Program-made: the position numbers and the translations under genes | The notes under the pieces: generated by a model | Told to the model about the DNA's origin: nothing | Database searches by the model: none | What the model saw: the letters and a program-made list of their open reading frames with translations, nothing else | Assembly: GCF_001625215.2 (NCBI RefSeq) | Contig: NC_030389.2 | Coordinates: 37,623,454 to 37,687,453, forward strand | Direction: 5' to 3' | Source: Daucus carota subsp. sativus | Lineage: Eukaryota; Streptophyta; Magnoliopsida; Apiales; Apiaceae | Length of the DNA stretch: 64,000 nt | Shown: positions 1 to 9,455 of the stretch, piece after piece | How the letters are laid out: every line of letters starts with the position of its first letter | Numbering within the stretch: position 1 is the first letter of the stretch

Positions 1-339
1 TAAGTTTGCTATCATAATATTTTTAAGTTTTATCATAGTGTTCTGGAAGTTCTTAGATTAATGTATATTATTTGCTGAAATATAATTTTCAGCTCACAAA
101 ATTATATATTCATATTGTATATTGGATTTTTACATAATATCCATAACATTAAATGTAAAAAATTATTCAAGACAGGATTGATATCCAAATTAAATATTAA
201 AATGATATATCTGAAAGGAATAGTATCCGAAATTAAATGTCAAGATGAAATATCTAGACATTGACATATAAGCATTCATGATGATATCGAAACCAGAATC
301 CATTTATTATGATCTTTTATTTCTATGAGCCAAATCAGC

Positions 340-347
340 TATATATT
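340..347 (+). promoter_or_regulatory. TATA box of inhibitor gene 1
   Basis: TATATATT lies 61 bases before the ATG, within a block (CTATATATTGATACCACTC) that recurs almost unchanged before gene 2 and in shortened form before genes 3 and 4. The spacing suits a plant TATA box with a short leader. Confidence 0.6.
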
Positions 348-407
348 GATACCACTCTTGCTTTTGTAACTTCATAAACACAAACATTTTTACAAAAGAG
401 ATTGAGA

Positions 408-911
408 ATGGCCTTTTCTTATGCTATCAAGTGTCTAACTCTTTTAGTAGTTGCATTACTAATCACCATCTCATCGGCTGATCAAGCCTTAATCAAATCC
501 ATTTGTTCCAAAGCCCGCAACCAAGCTCTGTGTTACAACCTTTTCAAAAACTCAGGCAACTCTGATCGTGGTGGCCTCGGCCAAATCTCAACAAATGTAG
601 CTCTGGGGAAAGCACAAACAACGCAAAATCTTGTCAAATCTCTTGCGGCAAAAGAGACTGATCCAAAGATAAAAGCTCAATACAATACATGCTTGGAGGT
701 GTATGGTGATGCTTTGGACAACCTTAATGACTGCAAGCCAGCTTTCGCTAAAAATGACTTCAGTACAGCAAATATCAGGGCCTCGGCAGCTTATACTGAT
801 GTGGATACTTGTTCAGATGATGGTAAAAATGTAGCGCCGCAACTTAAAGCAGCAAATCAAGAAAATCAAGATTATATTGACGTAGTTTTGGCAGTTTCCA
901 ACATTCATTAG
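408..911 (+). CDS. Invertase/pectin methylesterase inhibitor-like secreted protein 1
   Basis: A 167-residue protein of the plant invertase/pectin methylesterase inhibitor family, closest in style to the 'putative invertase inhibitor'/Pla a 1-like branch. Such proteins are four-helix bundles that act in the cell wall or vacuole by blocking acid invertase or pectin methylesterase. The start is the ATG at 408 (MAFSY), which matches the starts of the three paralogues; an in-frame TTG two codons earlier is not used. Residues 1-24 form a hydrophobic signal peptide ending ISSA before DQ. Cysteines at 33 and 42 and at 95 and 135 fit the two family disulphides; Cys109 is an extra one. Intronless and full length. 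Which enzyme it inhibits cannot be told from sequence. Confidence 0.9.
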   Translation: MAFSYAIKCLTLLVVALLITISSADQALIKSICSKARNQALCYNLFKNSGNSDRGGLGQISTNVALGKAQTTQNLVKSLAAKETDPKIKAQYNTCLEVYGDALDNLNDCKPAFAKNDFSTANIRASAAYTDVDTCSDDGKNVAPQLKAANQENQDYIDVVLAVSNIH

Positions 912-1794
912 TCCCTAGTAACATATGATATGCAGGGCCACAGAGGTTATTTTTCATATTTGATGTGTATCAAGATGTCACTTTTGAAGAAGTTATTCAG
1001 TATTTTGAATTGAATTCTATTAATTCTCAATCATAAAATCTATTTTGTCTAATTGCTTAAAATATTTGTGCAACCAATCTACAAATAACATTTACTATGC
1101 AGATAGCAGGTAACAAAATACAGCTCTCTAAAATTAAGATGTTTATTCGCGAGCTAAGCTGGTGCTTCACTTGGTAAACAATCAACTGCAGAAACAATGT
1201 CATATTTACATTATAAGATCTGGATACTTCTTTGGGTGATGAAATTCCGCTCACTTTGACAATATATTCGACACATAAAAAGAATCCGGCGATTTCTGAG
1301 TATTTAATCCAGATTTCAATATATTGATCATAATCTCTAGATTTTAATTTTATTTTTTATGCCATGATCTCTGTATTTTAATTGATTGTGCGTGATTTTG
1401 ATTTTATGAGGAATTTAGTGGGTTTAAGTTAAGATGTCGTGGTGTTGATATCCGGTCCATGGGATTAAAGCACAATCTTTCAAAATCTTGTGAATAATGA
1501 AGATATTTCTCGATTATACACTTAACAATCCCACAAAATTCATCATTTTATTAAATTAAAAAAAAAAAATCACCACCTTTTGAATATCATCACATTTTAA
1601 TGGATTTTAAATAACTTTAATTGAATATCATAAGATTTCTAAGCATAATTTAAAATTTGGATCGAATACCAATAAGTCAAATTCCTAATCAAATACCTCA
1701 AGATTCTAATATTTTTTTTTAAAATTCGAACTAAATACACTTAAATTTCCATAATAAAAAATTCTTAAAAATCCCAACTAAAAGCGATTCATAA

Positions 1795-2189
1795 GAGCAT
1801 CTCCAACCATGAAAACCCATTAGCTAAAAAGTGAGTTGTCATGCCAAAAATAAAAAATTTAGCCAACAATTTCAAAAGTTCACACTCCAACCATAGTGAC
1901 CTGTTGTCTATAAATTTGGCCAACCTCCTATGGATGGCTAAATTTATCGAACCTCTACAGGTCTGTAAGAAATCTGTAGGAAAATTGCACATCATTTATT
2001 ACCATATTGAACTGATATATTCTATTTTAAAAATTTAAAATATTAATAACATACTATTTTTATATTATAGCCAACCAATATAGCAAATACCATTGAAGCG
2101 AAATGTCTTACACTTTCAGCAAATTTTATATAACGTCTTACAGGTCCAATTTAGCCAACGATTAGTAGCCAACACCGTTGGAGATGCTC
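1795..2189. mobile_element. PIF/Harbinger (Tourist-like) MITE
   Basis: A 395-bp non-coding element with terminal inverted repeats GAGCATCTCCAAC and GTTGGAGATGCTC, flanked on both sides by TAA (1792-1794 and 2190-2192), the 3-bp target duplication of PIF/Harbinger elements. It is AT-rich inside with no credible ORF. It lies at the junction between the two duplicated inhibitor units. A relative with GAGCAACTCCAAGG ends and the same TAA duplication is at 32643-32957. Confidence 0.85.
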
Positions 2190-2535
2190 TAACACCCAAA
2201 TTAACATTTCATTTTTGTCATAATGTTTTGGAATGTTCTTAGACTAATATTTATTATATTTGTTTGGTTTCACAGTTATAATTAAAAAGCTTGATTCAAA
2301 TAGTATATTTGGATTTTCCATAGTATCCACAATATTAAATGTAAAAATGCATTTAAGAAAGAAATAATATCAAATTTTAATATTAGAATGATGTAACTGA
2401 AAAAAATAGTATTCGAAAGTAATGTCAGAATAACTTTTTCATATTCATAATATTACATTAAAATTCAAGCACGATATAGAAACAAAAACAAGAATTCATT
2501 TATGACAATTTTTTATTTCTATGAGCCAAACTAGC

Positions 2536-2543
2536 TATATATT
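2536..2543 (+). promoter_or_regulatory. TATA box of inhibitor gene 2
   Basis: TATATATT, 64 bases before the ATG, in the same sequence context (CTATATATTGATACCACTC) as the promoter of gene 1. Confidence 0.6.
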
Positions 2544-2606
2544 GATACCACTCTTGCTAATGTAAAGACATAAACACAAACATTTTTTCAAGAAGAGAGA
2601 TTAAGA

Positions 2607-3107
2607 ATGGCCTTTTCTTATACTATCAAGTGTCTAACTCTTTTACTAGCTGCATCACTAATCACCATCTCATCGGCCGATCAAGCCTTAATCAAATCCA
2701 TTTGCTCCAAAGCCCGCAACCAAGCTCTATGTTACAACATTTTTAAAAACTCAGGCAACGTTGATCGTGGTGGCCTCGGCCAAATATCAACAAATGTAGC
2801 TTTCGGGAAAGCACAAACAACGCTAAATCTTGTCAAATCGCTTGCGGCAAAAGAGACTAATCCAAAGATAAAAGGTCAATACAAAACATGTTTGGAGGTG
2901 TATGGTGATGCTTCGGACAATCTTAACGAGTGCAAGCCTGCTTTCGCTAAAAATGAATTCAGACTTGCGAATCTTAAGGCCTCGGCAGCTTATACTGATG
3001 TGGATACCTGTTCAGATGATGGTAAAAATATAGCGCCACAACTCAAAGCAGCAAATCAAGAAAATCAAGATTATATTGACGTAGTTATGGCAGTTTCCTA
3101 TATTTAA
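2607..3107 (+). CDS. Invertase/pectin methylesterase inhibitor-like secreted protein 2
   Basis: A 166-residue paralogue of the gene 1.7 kb upstream, with about 20 residue differences by eye and the same spacing. Signal peptide at residues 1-24 (ending ISSA). Cysteines at 33, 42, 95, 109 and 135 are all kept, so both family disulphides can form. The differences cluster on the putative helix faces (for example KNEFRLANLKAS in place of KNDFSTANIRAS) and at the C-terminus, which ends VSYI. Intronless. It should be secreted and act as an inhibitor of cell-wall or vacuolar invertase or of pectin methylesterase; the target is not determined by the sequence. Confidence 0.9.
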   Translation: MAFSYTIKCLTLLLAASLITISSADQALIKSICSKARNQALCYNIFKNSGNVDRGGLGQISTNVAFGKAQTTLNLVKSLAAKETNPKIKGQYKTCLEVYGDASDNLNECKPAFAKNEFRLANLKASAAYTDVDTCSDDGKNIAPQLKAANQENQDYIDVVMAVSYI

Positions 3108-4210
3108 TTAGTCCCTGGTAAGTAGTAATATATGATATCTAGGACCACAAAAGATATTATTCATATTTGATGTGTATCAAAATGTCACTTCTGAAGAAGT
3201 TATGCAATATTTTGAATTGAATTCTATTAATTCTCTATCATGAAATCGATTTTTGTTTAATTTAATTGCTTAATATATATATACATGCAACCATTCTCAA
3301 AATATCATTTACTATGTAGATGGAAGATAACACAAAATATCTCTCTAATTAAATTTAAGATTTTTATTTGCGAGCAGAGCTGGTTCTTCACTTGGTAAAT
3401 AATTAACTGCAGAAATGAACAATATCATTTTTAAATTATAAGATCTGAATATCATTTTTAAATTATAAGATCTTGATACTTCTTTTGATTATGAAATTGT
3501 GCTCACTTTGACAATATATTCACCCCATAGAAGGAATTTTCCGAGTTTATTTTGGTGAAATTTCGGTTCGCCTCTTGTATCATTGAGTTTGGACAAATTC
3601 AGGAGTATCGAATTAGAATTTCAAGGTATTGGTAATAATTTCTGAATTTTAGTTGATTGTATGTGATTTTTATTTTACAAGTAATTTAGTTGATTTAAGA
3701 CAAAATATCGTAGTGTTGTTATACGGTTGTTGGGATTAAACCCCAATTTTTCAAAATCTAATGAATAATGATGAGATTTTTCAAAAGTATCTGAATTATA
3801 TCACAAAATCCATCATTTTACGAAATTAAAAAATAATCAACCAGTTTTTGAATACCATAATACTTTAATGGATTTTAAATAATATTAATTGATTACGATA
3901 ATATTTTTAAGTATAATTTAAAATTTTGAATATCATAGAACTTTTTAGATAATTGTAAGTCCTAGTTGAATATCTCAATATTCTAATATAATTTTACAAA
4001 TTTGCACTCAATATACCTGATTTCAGGATGATTTTTTTTTAAATCCTAGTTTGAGTAATCGACAAATTGAATTTTTCTATCTTATTATAATTATCCATAT
4101 TCGCCTATAATTTGTTTGATGCATGGGTAATTGTTAATATTAATAATTTAATGATGTGTATTTAATTAATAATTTATTTTAATATATTGCTGACGTGATT
4201 CAAACCTTAA

Positions 4211-4805
4211 GGGGCCGTTTGATTAGGGGTATTCAGGAAAGGGAAAGGTAATCAGCCTGATTGATTCCCTTTGTACGTGTTTGTTTTGTAAAAATTATCA
4301 TTCCCTTTTCTCTTTTTTAGTAATAGGTTTACCCAATATTGCTCCTAACTCATTCCCCACCCCCAACTAGGTATTTGGATTCCCTTTCCTTACCTTTTTC
4401 CTATTTTGAGTTATAATTCATATTTTAAACAATTAAAATAAAAGATTATCATATAAAGTATTTTTAAGAATTAAAAATAATTTTTAATTTAGTTTTTTTG
4501 ATTAAATATAAGTGTGACATAATTCACATGTTAATTTATTTTAAAAAATTAATAATATGGTTAAATAAATTATATTAATTTATTAGAATATAAATAAATT
4601 ATCTTGTTATAAATTTGAATACATTTAACTCTTTTGAAATTATATAGTATTAAAAAAATCGAATATAAAATTAATCACACAAATTTTCATTCCGTTTCTG
4701 CAACAAAACCAAACAGGTAAAACAATTCAGGACCATTCCTTTCCTTTCTCCGCGTTTTCGTTTCTGGATTCCATTCCGTTTCTCTGGAGCGAACCAAACA
4801 GCCCC
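4211..4805. mobile_element. PIF/Harbinger Tourist MITE
   Basis: A 595-bp element beginning GGGGCCGTTTGATTAG and ending CGAACCAAACAGCCCC, which are inverted repeats of each other with few mismatches. TAA flanks both ends (4208-4210 and 4806-4808). No transposase. This is a typical Tourist terminus. A minus-strand open frame at 4671-4868 runs across its right end and is not a gene. Confidence 0.85.
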
Positions 4806-5079
4806 TAAGTCTGCACTACGTGGCATTGTAGTGAAATACATAAAATTCAATCTAACAATTTTTATCAATTTAGTTTAATTTAATTGATCTAATGATTATA
4901 ATGTATTGTAGTGGGGACAGACTCCAATTCAGTGCCAGTTGAAACCCCTCTCTGAGCGCAATTAACTCAGACATAATAACGTAAGAGCACTGGGTAAATT
5001 TACTAGACTATGCAGCCCCTAAACAGAATGCATTGAAGAAACATATCTAAAGCAAAGACGAAACATCCCATTTATTATA

Positions 5080-5313
5080 CTCCTTCCGTTTTGAAACATA
5101 GGTCGCTTAATTTTTGGCACACACTTTCAAGTCTTTTGACCGTATAGTTAAAATTGTTATTTTTAAAATTTTCTTTTTCCAAATTATAATATTAATCATA
5201 TATTTTTATTCAAAAAAATAAAATTTTAAAAATAATGATTTTAACTATACGGTCAAAAGACTTCGAATTGTATGCCAAACAGTCAAACGATTTATATTTC
5301 AAAATAGATGGAG
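5080..5313. mobile_element. Stowaway MITE (Tc1/mariner)
   Basis: A 234-bp foldback beginning CTCCTTCCGTTTTGAAA and ending with its imperfect complement GATGGAG, with TA on each side (5078-5079, 5314-5315). Inside, AAGTCTTTTGACCGTATAG pairs with its complement near 5240-5260, so almost the whole element can fold on itself. It lies about 140 bp upstream of inhibitor gene 3. Confidence 0.85.
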
Positions 5314-5378
5314 TAATTCTTAATAACTTTAAATCTGTAATAACGTAACTCTCTTCTGATATCCTTATTTTTTCCCAC

Positions 5379-5385
5379 TATATAA
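5379..5385 (+). promoter_or_regulatory. TATA box of inhibitor gene 3
   Basis: TATATAA, 66 bases before the tissue's own ATG at 5451, followed by TGATGCCA, which matches the TGATACCA seen after the TATA boxes of the other three genes. Confidence 0.55.
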
Positions 5386-5450
5386 TGATGCCACTGGAGC
5401 CAATGTAAATACAATAACACACTCGATTTTTCATAAAGAAAGACAACGAG

Positions 5451-5963
5451 ATGGCCATTTCTTATAGTTTCAAGTGGCTACCTCTTTTACTAGCTGCTGC
5501 ATCACTAATCACCATCGCATCGGCTGATCAGGCCTTGATTAATTCCATTTGCTCCAAAACCCGCAACCAAGCTCTCTGTTTCCAGGTTTTCCAAAACTCT
5601 GCCAGCGCTGATCGCAGCGGCCTAGGAATAATCTCAACAAATGTAGCATGGATAAAAGCACAAGCAACTCTAAGTCTCGTCAATTCACTTGGGCGAAAGG
5701 AGCATGATCCAAGGATAAAGGGTCAATATAGAACATGCGCGGATGCGTATAGCAATGCATTGGACATGCTCAGGGAGTGCAAGACATTTTTCGGTAAAAA
5801 TGACTTCAGTACCGCAAATGTGAGGGCCTCGGCAGCTGATACTGATGTGGATACTTGTTCTAATGATGGCACAAGTGTAGCACCAGAACTTAAAGCAGCA
5901 AATCAAGAAAATGGAGATTATATTGCCATAGTTTTGGCAGTTTCTAATGTTAGTTCGGTGTAA
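5451..5963 (+). CDS. Invertase/pectin methylesterase inhibitor-like secreted protein 3
   Basis: A 170-residue member of the same array, more diverged from genes 1 and 2. Signal peptide of about 25 residues (ending IASA before DQ). The N-terminal hairpin cysteines are at 34 and 43 (ICSKTRNQALC); the later TC, EC and DTC cysteines are all present. The start ATG aligns with the other copies. Intronless and complete; the C-terminus is slightly longer (VSNVSSV). Expected to be a secreted four-helix inhibitor of invertase or pectin methylesterase. A minus-strand open frame inside it (5685-5906) is a shadow. Confidence 0.9.
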   Translation: MAISYSFKWLPLLLAAASLITIASADQALINSICSKTRNQALCFQVFQNSASADRSGLGIISTNVAWIKAQATLSLVNSLGRKEHDPRIKGQYRTCADAYSNALDMLRECKTFFGKNDFSTANVRASAADTDVDTCSNDGTSVAPELKAANQENGDYIAIVLAVSNVSSV

Positions 5964-6440
5964 ACTATGTTATTCTATATAAACATATCAAATTGTTACT
6001 TCTAACGAGGTAATCTTTTCAATGGGAATTTGTTTTTCGGATCTTTATTACACTCCTGGTGTTATTTAAAAAACAACTATCAATATGATAGATAGGAGAA
6101 AAGGCCCTGATAATAAACATAAATTGAGCATACTGCCGAGTCCAAAATTATAGTTTGGTAATTAGTATATCTTTCTTGCAATAATCAGTGAGTTCAGCAC
6201 ATTGTTCTTTCCAAAATATTAGATTATAGCTAGAATTAGTGAGCAACTGTACATATATTTATGTATCCTGAATTTTAGCTAAGAATCACAATAGAGATTA
6301 GCTCTTATATATTAACTACTGCTATAATCTAGGGATCCTGTACACTAATTCAAAATTATATATCCAAATGGCTTTGATTTTTCATATATGTATAACATAT
6401 TTTTAGTACATTCTAGTTTAGGTTCATGGTTCGTATTATA
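5964..6440. other. Intergenic DNA, nothing recognised
   Basis: 3' flank of inhibitor gene 3. AT-rich with no open frame, repeat or element end that can be supported. Confidence 0.6.
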
Positions 6441-6662
6441 CTCCCTCCGTCCATTTTTAGTTGTCACATTTGACTTTTGACCAGTCAAATTGACTAAAGG
6501 AATCTAATATTTTATCAATTAATAAAATCTAAGAAATATATCACCGAAAATAACTTTTAATATGTAATTTTCAGTTTTGTAAGATTGACTTATAATGTTT
6601 GATTAAAAATTAGTCAATTTAACCTATAAAAATAAAAATGTGACAACTATTTCCTTACCTCT
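6441..6662. mobile_element. Stowaway-like MITE with a decayed right end
   Basis: Begins CTCCCTCCGTCCATTTTTAG after TA, the Stowaway consensus. TTGTCACATTTGACTTTTGA near the start is mirrored by AAAATGTGACAACTA near 6635-6650, but the expected GGACGGAGGGAG right terminus is degraded to about ACCTCTGTCC. It ends only about 25 bp before the TATA box of inhibitor gene 4, so it forms part of that promoter region. Confidence 0.65.
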
Positions 6663-6686
6663 GTCCTAATGACCTCAAAATTTGCC

Positions 6687-6693
6687 TATATAA
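6687..6693 (+). promoter_or_regulatory. TATA box of inhibitor gene 4
   Basis: TATATAA, 56 bases before the ATG, followed by TGATACCAATG as in the other three promoters. Confidence 0.55.
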
Positions 6694-6748
6694 TGATACC
6701 AATGCTAATGTAAACACATCAATTATCCTCAAACAGAGATAAACAGAA

Positions 6749-7267
6749 ATGGCCTTTTCATATAGTTTCCCTTGGCTTCCTCTTCTCCTCCTAGTTGCTG
6801 TATCACTGACCACTACTGCATCGGCTGATCAAGCCTTAATTGATTCCATTTGCTCCACCACCAGCAACCAGACTCTCTGTCACCAAATTCTCAGCCCCTC
6901 CGTCAGTGCTGATCGTGCAGGCCTGGGAAAGATCGCCGTCGATGCAGCATTACAAAAAATACATAAATCGCAAAATCTCATCAGAAAAATTGACCATGAA
7001 AAAGCATATAACAAAACAAAGTATCAGTTTGATTCATGCTTGGAGGAATATGATGATGCATTGTCTTATCTTAAGGAGGCCAAGTTATATTTCGGTGAAC
7101 ACGTCTTCGAAGAAGCAAGTAGCCAGGCCTCGGCAGCTCTTACTATGATGACTACATGTTTAGATGATGCCCCAAGTGCACCACCAGAACTCACAGCAGC
7201 AATTAACGAATATAAAGCTTATCTTTGTATAGTTCTGGCAGTTGCCTATGTGCCTCGTAACGTATGA
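6749..7267 (+). CDS. Invertase/pectin methylesterase inhibitor-like secreted protein 4
   Basis: A 172-residue, most diverged member of the array. Signal peptide of about 26 residues (ending TASA before DQ). Family cysteines at 35 and 44, in FDSC and in TTC are kept, but the extra fifth cysteine of genes 1-3 is replaced by alanine, while a new cysteine appears in the last helix (YLCIV). Two potential N-glycosylation sites, in SNQT and YNKT, are not in the other copies. Complete and intronless. The changed surface suggests a different target or regulation, but that is inference. Confidence 0.88.
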   Translation: MAFSYSFPWLPLLLLVAVSLTTTASADQALIDSICSTTSNQTLCHQILSPSVSADRAGLGKIAVDAALQKIHKSQNLIRKIDHEKAYNKTKYQFDSCLEEYDDALSYLKEAKLYFGEHVFEEASSQASAALTMMTTCLDDAPSAPPELTAAINEYKAYLCIVLAVAYVPRNV

Positions 7268-7843
7268 TATCTGGTTTCTTTTCTTGTTATTCTAATATTA
7301 CTATAATTATGTTCGCATTGATGAATAATTAGGGGATTGCTATCTGTCAAATGGAGGAGATTTACAATCTTTGATGCACCTTTAAACGTAATCTTATCTT
7401 GTTGTGCCCGTAATGTTTTATCATCAATTATTTCCCAAAAATTCTCCTAATTAAGCTAATATGGCACAGATCAGTATTTGAGAGGAAAGTTTTTGACTGC
7501 CCTGGCATTTTTGTTTATCACTTATTCTTGGTATGGATGTATATTTTCTCAACATTCAAATTTATGAGTGTACAAAGATTTCTGTATTGTAATAATAATA
7601 CTTTGATGAAGGGAAGCGAAAACAAGACCAGGCCACCTCCTCCATTTTTATTATTATTTTGTAAGAAAGCCCCCTCCTATATTGATTTAAAAATGAATAA
7701 TATCTCTCTTTTTAAATTATAGTATTTATTAATTTTTTTAAAGTTTTACCATTCCAATAACAGCATTGGTTTTAAGTTACAATTTCTGAATGATATTTAT
7801 TCCTATTTACTATTATTTAATGCACTATTATAATTTGGAATTA
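7268..7843. other. Intergenic DNA, nothing recognised
   Basis: 3' flank of inhibitor gene 4, AT-rich. A 64-codon open frame at 7528 has no family features. The stretch ends where a CACTA terminus begins. Confidence 0.6.
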
Positions 7844-8110
7844 CACTACAGGAAATCTTCCCATTTTCAACCGTCAAAAACAAGTTGATAAACTTCATTT
7901 TCGACCATTTATGATTGAATTTAATTATATTCGACCATTCCATAGTTAATTAAAATTACGCAAATCAAAAATAGATAAACAATCGACATTAATTAATTAA
8001 TTTTGACTGATATTTTCAAATAGACACAATCAAAAATACATTTTATTCGACTAAATTCAATTAGATATGAATATATATATTTTCGATCAAATAGGATAAT
8101 TTAATTGACT
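7844..8110 (+). mobile_element. CACTA (En/Spm) transposon terminus, solo or truncated
   Basis: Begins CACTACAGGAAA, the hallmark terminus of plant CACTA elements, followed by repeated subterminal motifs of the type TTCGACCATT, TCGACCATTCC and TTTCGAC in the next 250 bp. No matching TTTCCTGTAGTG end was found before the downstream gene, so this is a truncated end or small relic. The right limit is approximate. It lies 160-430 bp upstream of the SET gene. Confidence 0.55.
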
Positions 8111-8223
8111 CTTAATTTAAGCGGGGGTTATTTGGGCTTTGAAAGTTTGAAACCTTGGACCAAATCTAGGAACAGTTTCTAGTTGCTGCTTCACACTCAC
8201 TCGTATCATTGGAAGCGTCCCCA

Positions 8224-8244
8224 AAACCCTAATTAAAACCCTAA
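8224..8244 (+). promoter_or_regulatory. Two telo-box motifs before the SET gene
   Basis: AAACCCTAA occurs twice, at 8224-8232 and 8236-8244, about 30-45 bases before the ATG. Telo-boxes are known promoter or leader elements in plants, common in genes expressed in dividing cells. Activity here is inferred only from the motif. Confidence 0.5.
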
Positions 8245-8270
8245 TTATTTCTCCTCAAATTCACCGGAAA

Positions 8271-9455
8271 ATGTCGCCGGCGATCACCGTGACGGAGATT
8301 CAAGGCCGAGGAAGATCAGTAATCTCCACTCGTCCACTCAAAGCCGGTGAAATCATTCTCAAAGACTCCCCAATTCTCCTCTACTCCGCTCAATCTTTCG
8401 TATCAAAAACGCCTCATTATTTCTGCTCCAATTGCTTCAAATCAATCAATTCTCAGACCCCATCAGTTGTTTCCTGTCAATCTTGCTTGTCTTTCAATCA
8501 GTCTACTCTTTTTTGTAGTCCAGAGTGTCATTCTGTTGCTTTAGGCTCGTTTCATTCGCCTTGGGTTTGCGAAGCGTTGAGGCGCTTCGCGAACCCGCTG
8601 ATTAGTCTTTATCCGGATAATTTGGAGATTCATTTGCAAGCGAGGTTTTTGGTTGCAGCTTTTTGTTTAGCTGTTAAGTCTCCGGAAAAGTTTGGTGCTC
8701 TTATGTCGTTGCAAGGGGAGGGTTTGGATAGTGATGAGGTTCGGTTTTTGTATTCGGTGGTTAAGGAAATTAGGCCTCCTGCTGAGGGTTTTGTGGTTTC
8801 GTTGGAGGTTGTAGCAGCATTGTTGGCGAAGGATAAGTTGAATGCGTTTGGATTGATGGAGCCATTTGAGGAGGATAAGGAGAGGGCGGTTAGGGCGTAT
8901 GGGATTTATCTGAATGCATCGTTTTTTAATCATGATTGTCTTCCAAATGCGTGTAGGTTTGAGTATGTTGATAAGAATAGTGGTGATGATAATACGGATA
9001 TGGTTATTAGGATGATTCATGATGTGCCGTCTGGGAGGGAGATTTGTTTGAGTTATTTTCCAGTGAATTTTAAGTATGTAGATAGGCAAAAGAGGTTATT
9101 GGAGGATTATGGTTTTAACTGTGAGTGTGATCGTTGTAAGGTTGAGGCAAATTGGTCAGATGATGATGAGGATGGTGCTGGTGATGGTAATGGTATGGTA
9201 GAAGAGGAGGAGGAATGGAATGAAGATGAGCAAATGGTGGAAGATGGCATGGCAGAAGAAGAGAGTGATGATCAGAATAATGATTTTCCACACGCGTATT
9301 TCTTTGTTAAGTACATGTGTAATAGAAACAGTTGCTGGGGTACTTTGGCTCCCCTGCCTCCACAACCCCTATCGGATTCATCTTCTGATTTGATGGAGTG
9401 CAGTGTTTGTGGGAACTTAACTAAAGACTCGTCAGAATTTAATGATGGAATCTAA
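8271..9455 (+). CDS. ASHR2: MYND-SET domain protein, ASHR2-like lysine methyltransferase
   Basis: An intronless 394-residue SMYD-type protein matching plant ASHR2 in length and order. Residues 12-38 hold the SET N-terminal segment (GRGRSV, then PLKAGE). A MYND-like zinc finger starts at Cys52 (FCSNC, CQSC, FCSPEC, H and C to about 97). The SET core with the NHDC AdoMet-binding/catalytic motif is at 220-223, followed by EICLSYF. The post-SET cysteines NCECDRC are at 283-289. An acidic, Asp/Glu-rich insert occupies about 296-340, then a last C4-type cluster (CNRNSC, CSVC). The family transfers methyl groups from S-adenosylmethionine to protein lysines; the substrate of ASHR2 is not known from the sequence. 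The minus-strand open frames inside are shadows. Confidence 0.9.
   Translation: MSPAITVTEIQGRGRSVISTRPLKAGEIILKDSPILLYSAQSFVSKTPHYFCSNCFKSINSQTPSVVSCQSCLSFNQSTLFCSPECHSVALGSFHSPWVCEALRRFANPLISLYPDNLEIHLQARFLVAAFCLAVKSPEKFGALMSLQGEGLDSDEVRFLYSVVKEIRPPAEGFVVSLEVVAALLAKDKLNAFGLMEPFEEDKERAVRAYGIYLNASFFNHDCLPNACRFEYVDKNSGDDNTDMVIRMIHDVPSGREICLSYFPVNFKYVDRQKRLLEDYGFNCECDRCKVEANWSDDDEDGAGDGNGMVEEEEEWNEDEQMVEDGMAEEESDDQNNDFPHAYFFVKYMCNRNSCWGTLAPLPPQPLSDSSSDLMECSVCGNLTKDSSEFNDGI

Larger units (their letters stand above)
1..1791. repeat. Tandem duplication unit 1 (inhibitor gene 1 with flanks)
   Basis: The DNA before and after the first inhibitor gene is repeated, diverged but collinear, around the second gene (about 2193-4090). 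Matches include the block upstream of the promoter (about 35-100 against 2225-2290), the promoter, the gene, the 3' flank, and a far 3' block about GATTAAA and AATCTTGTGAATAATGA near 1460-1500 against 3735-3770. Apart from the gene, the gene-free stretch 912-1791 shows nothing else recognisable. The unit ends where a MITE begins. Confidence 0.75.
2193..4090. repeat. Tandem duplication unit 2 (inhibitor gene 2 with flanks)
   Basis: Second copy of the unit described at the start of the window. Homology with unit 1 covers upstream DNA, promoter, coding region and the long 3' flank. The gene-free stretch 3108-4090 is the homologue of 912-1780 and contains no other recognisable feature. The non-coding parts differ by many substitutions and small indels, so the duplication is not very recent, although the proteins remain close. 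Confidence 0.75.
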
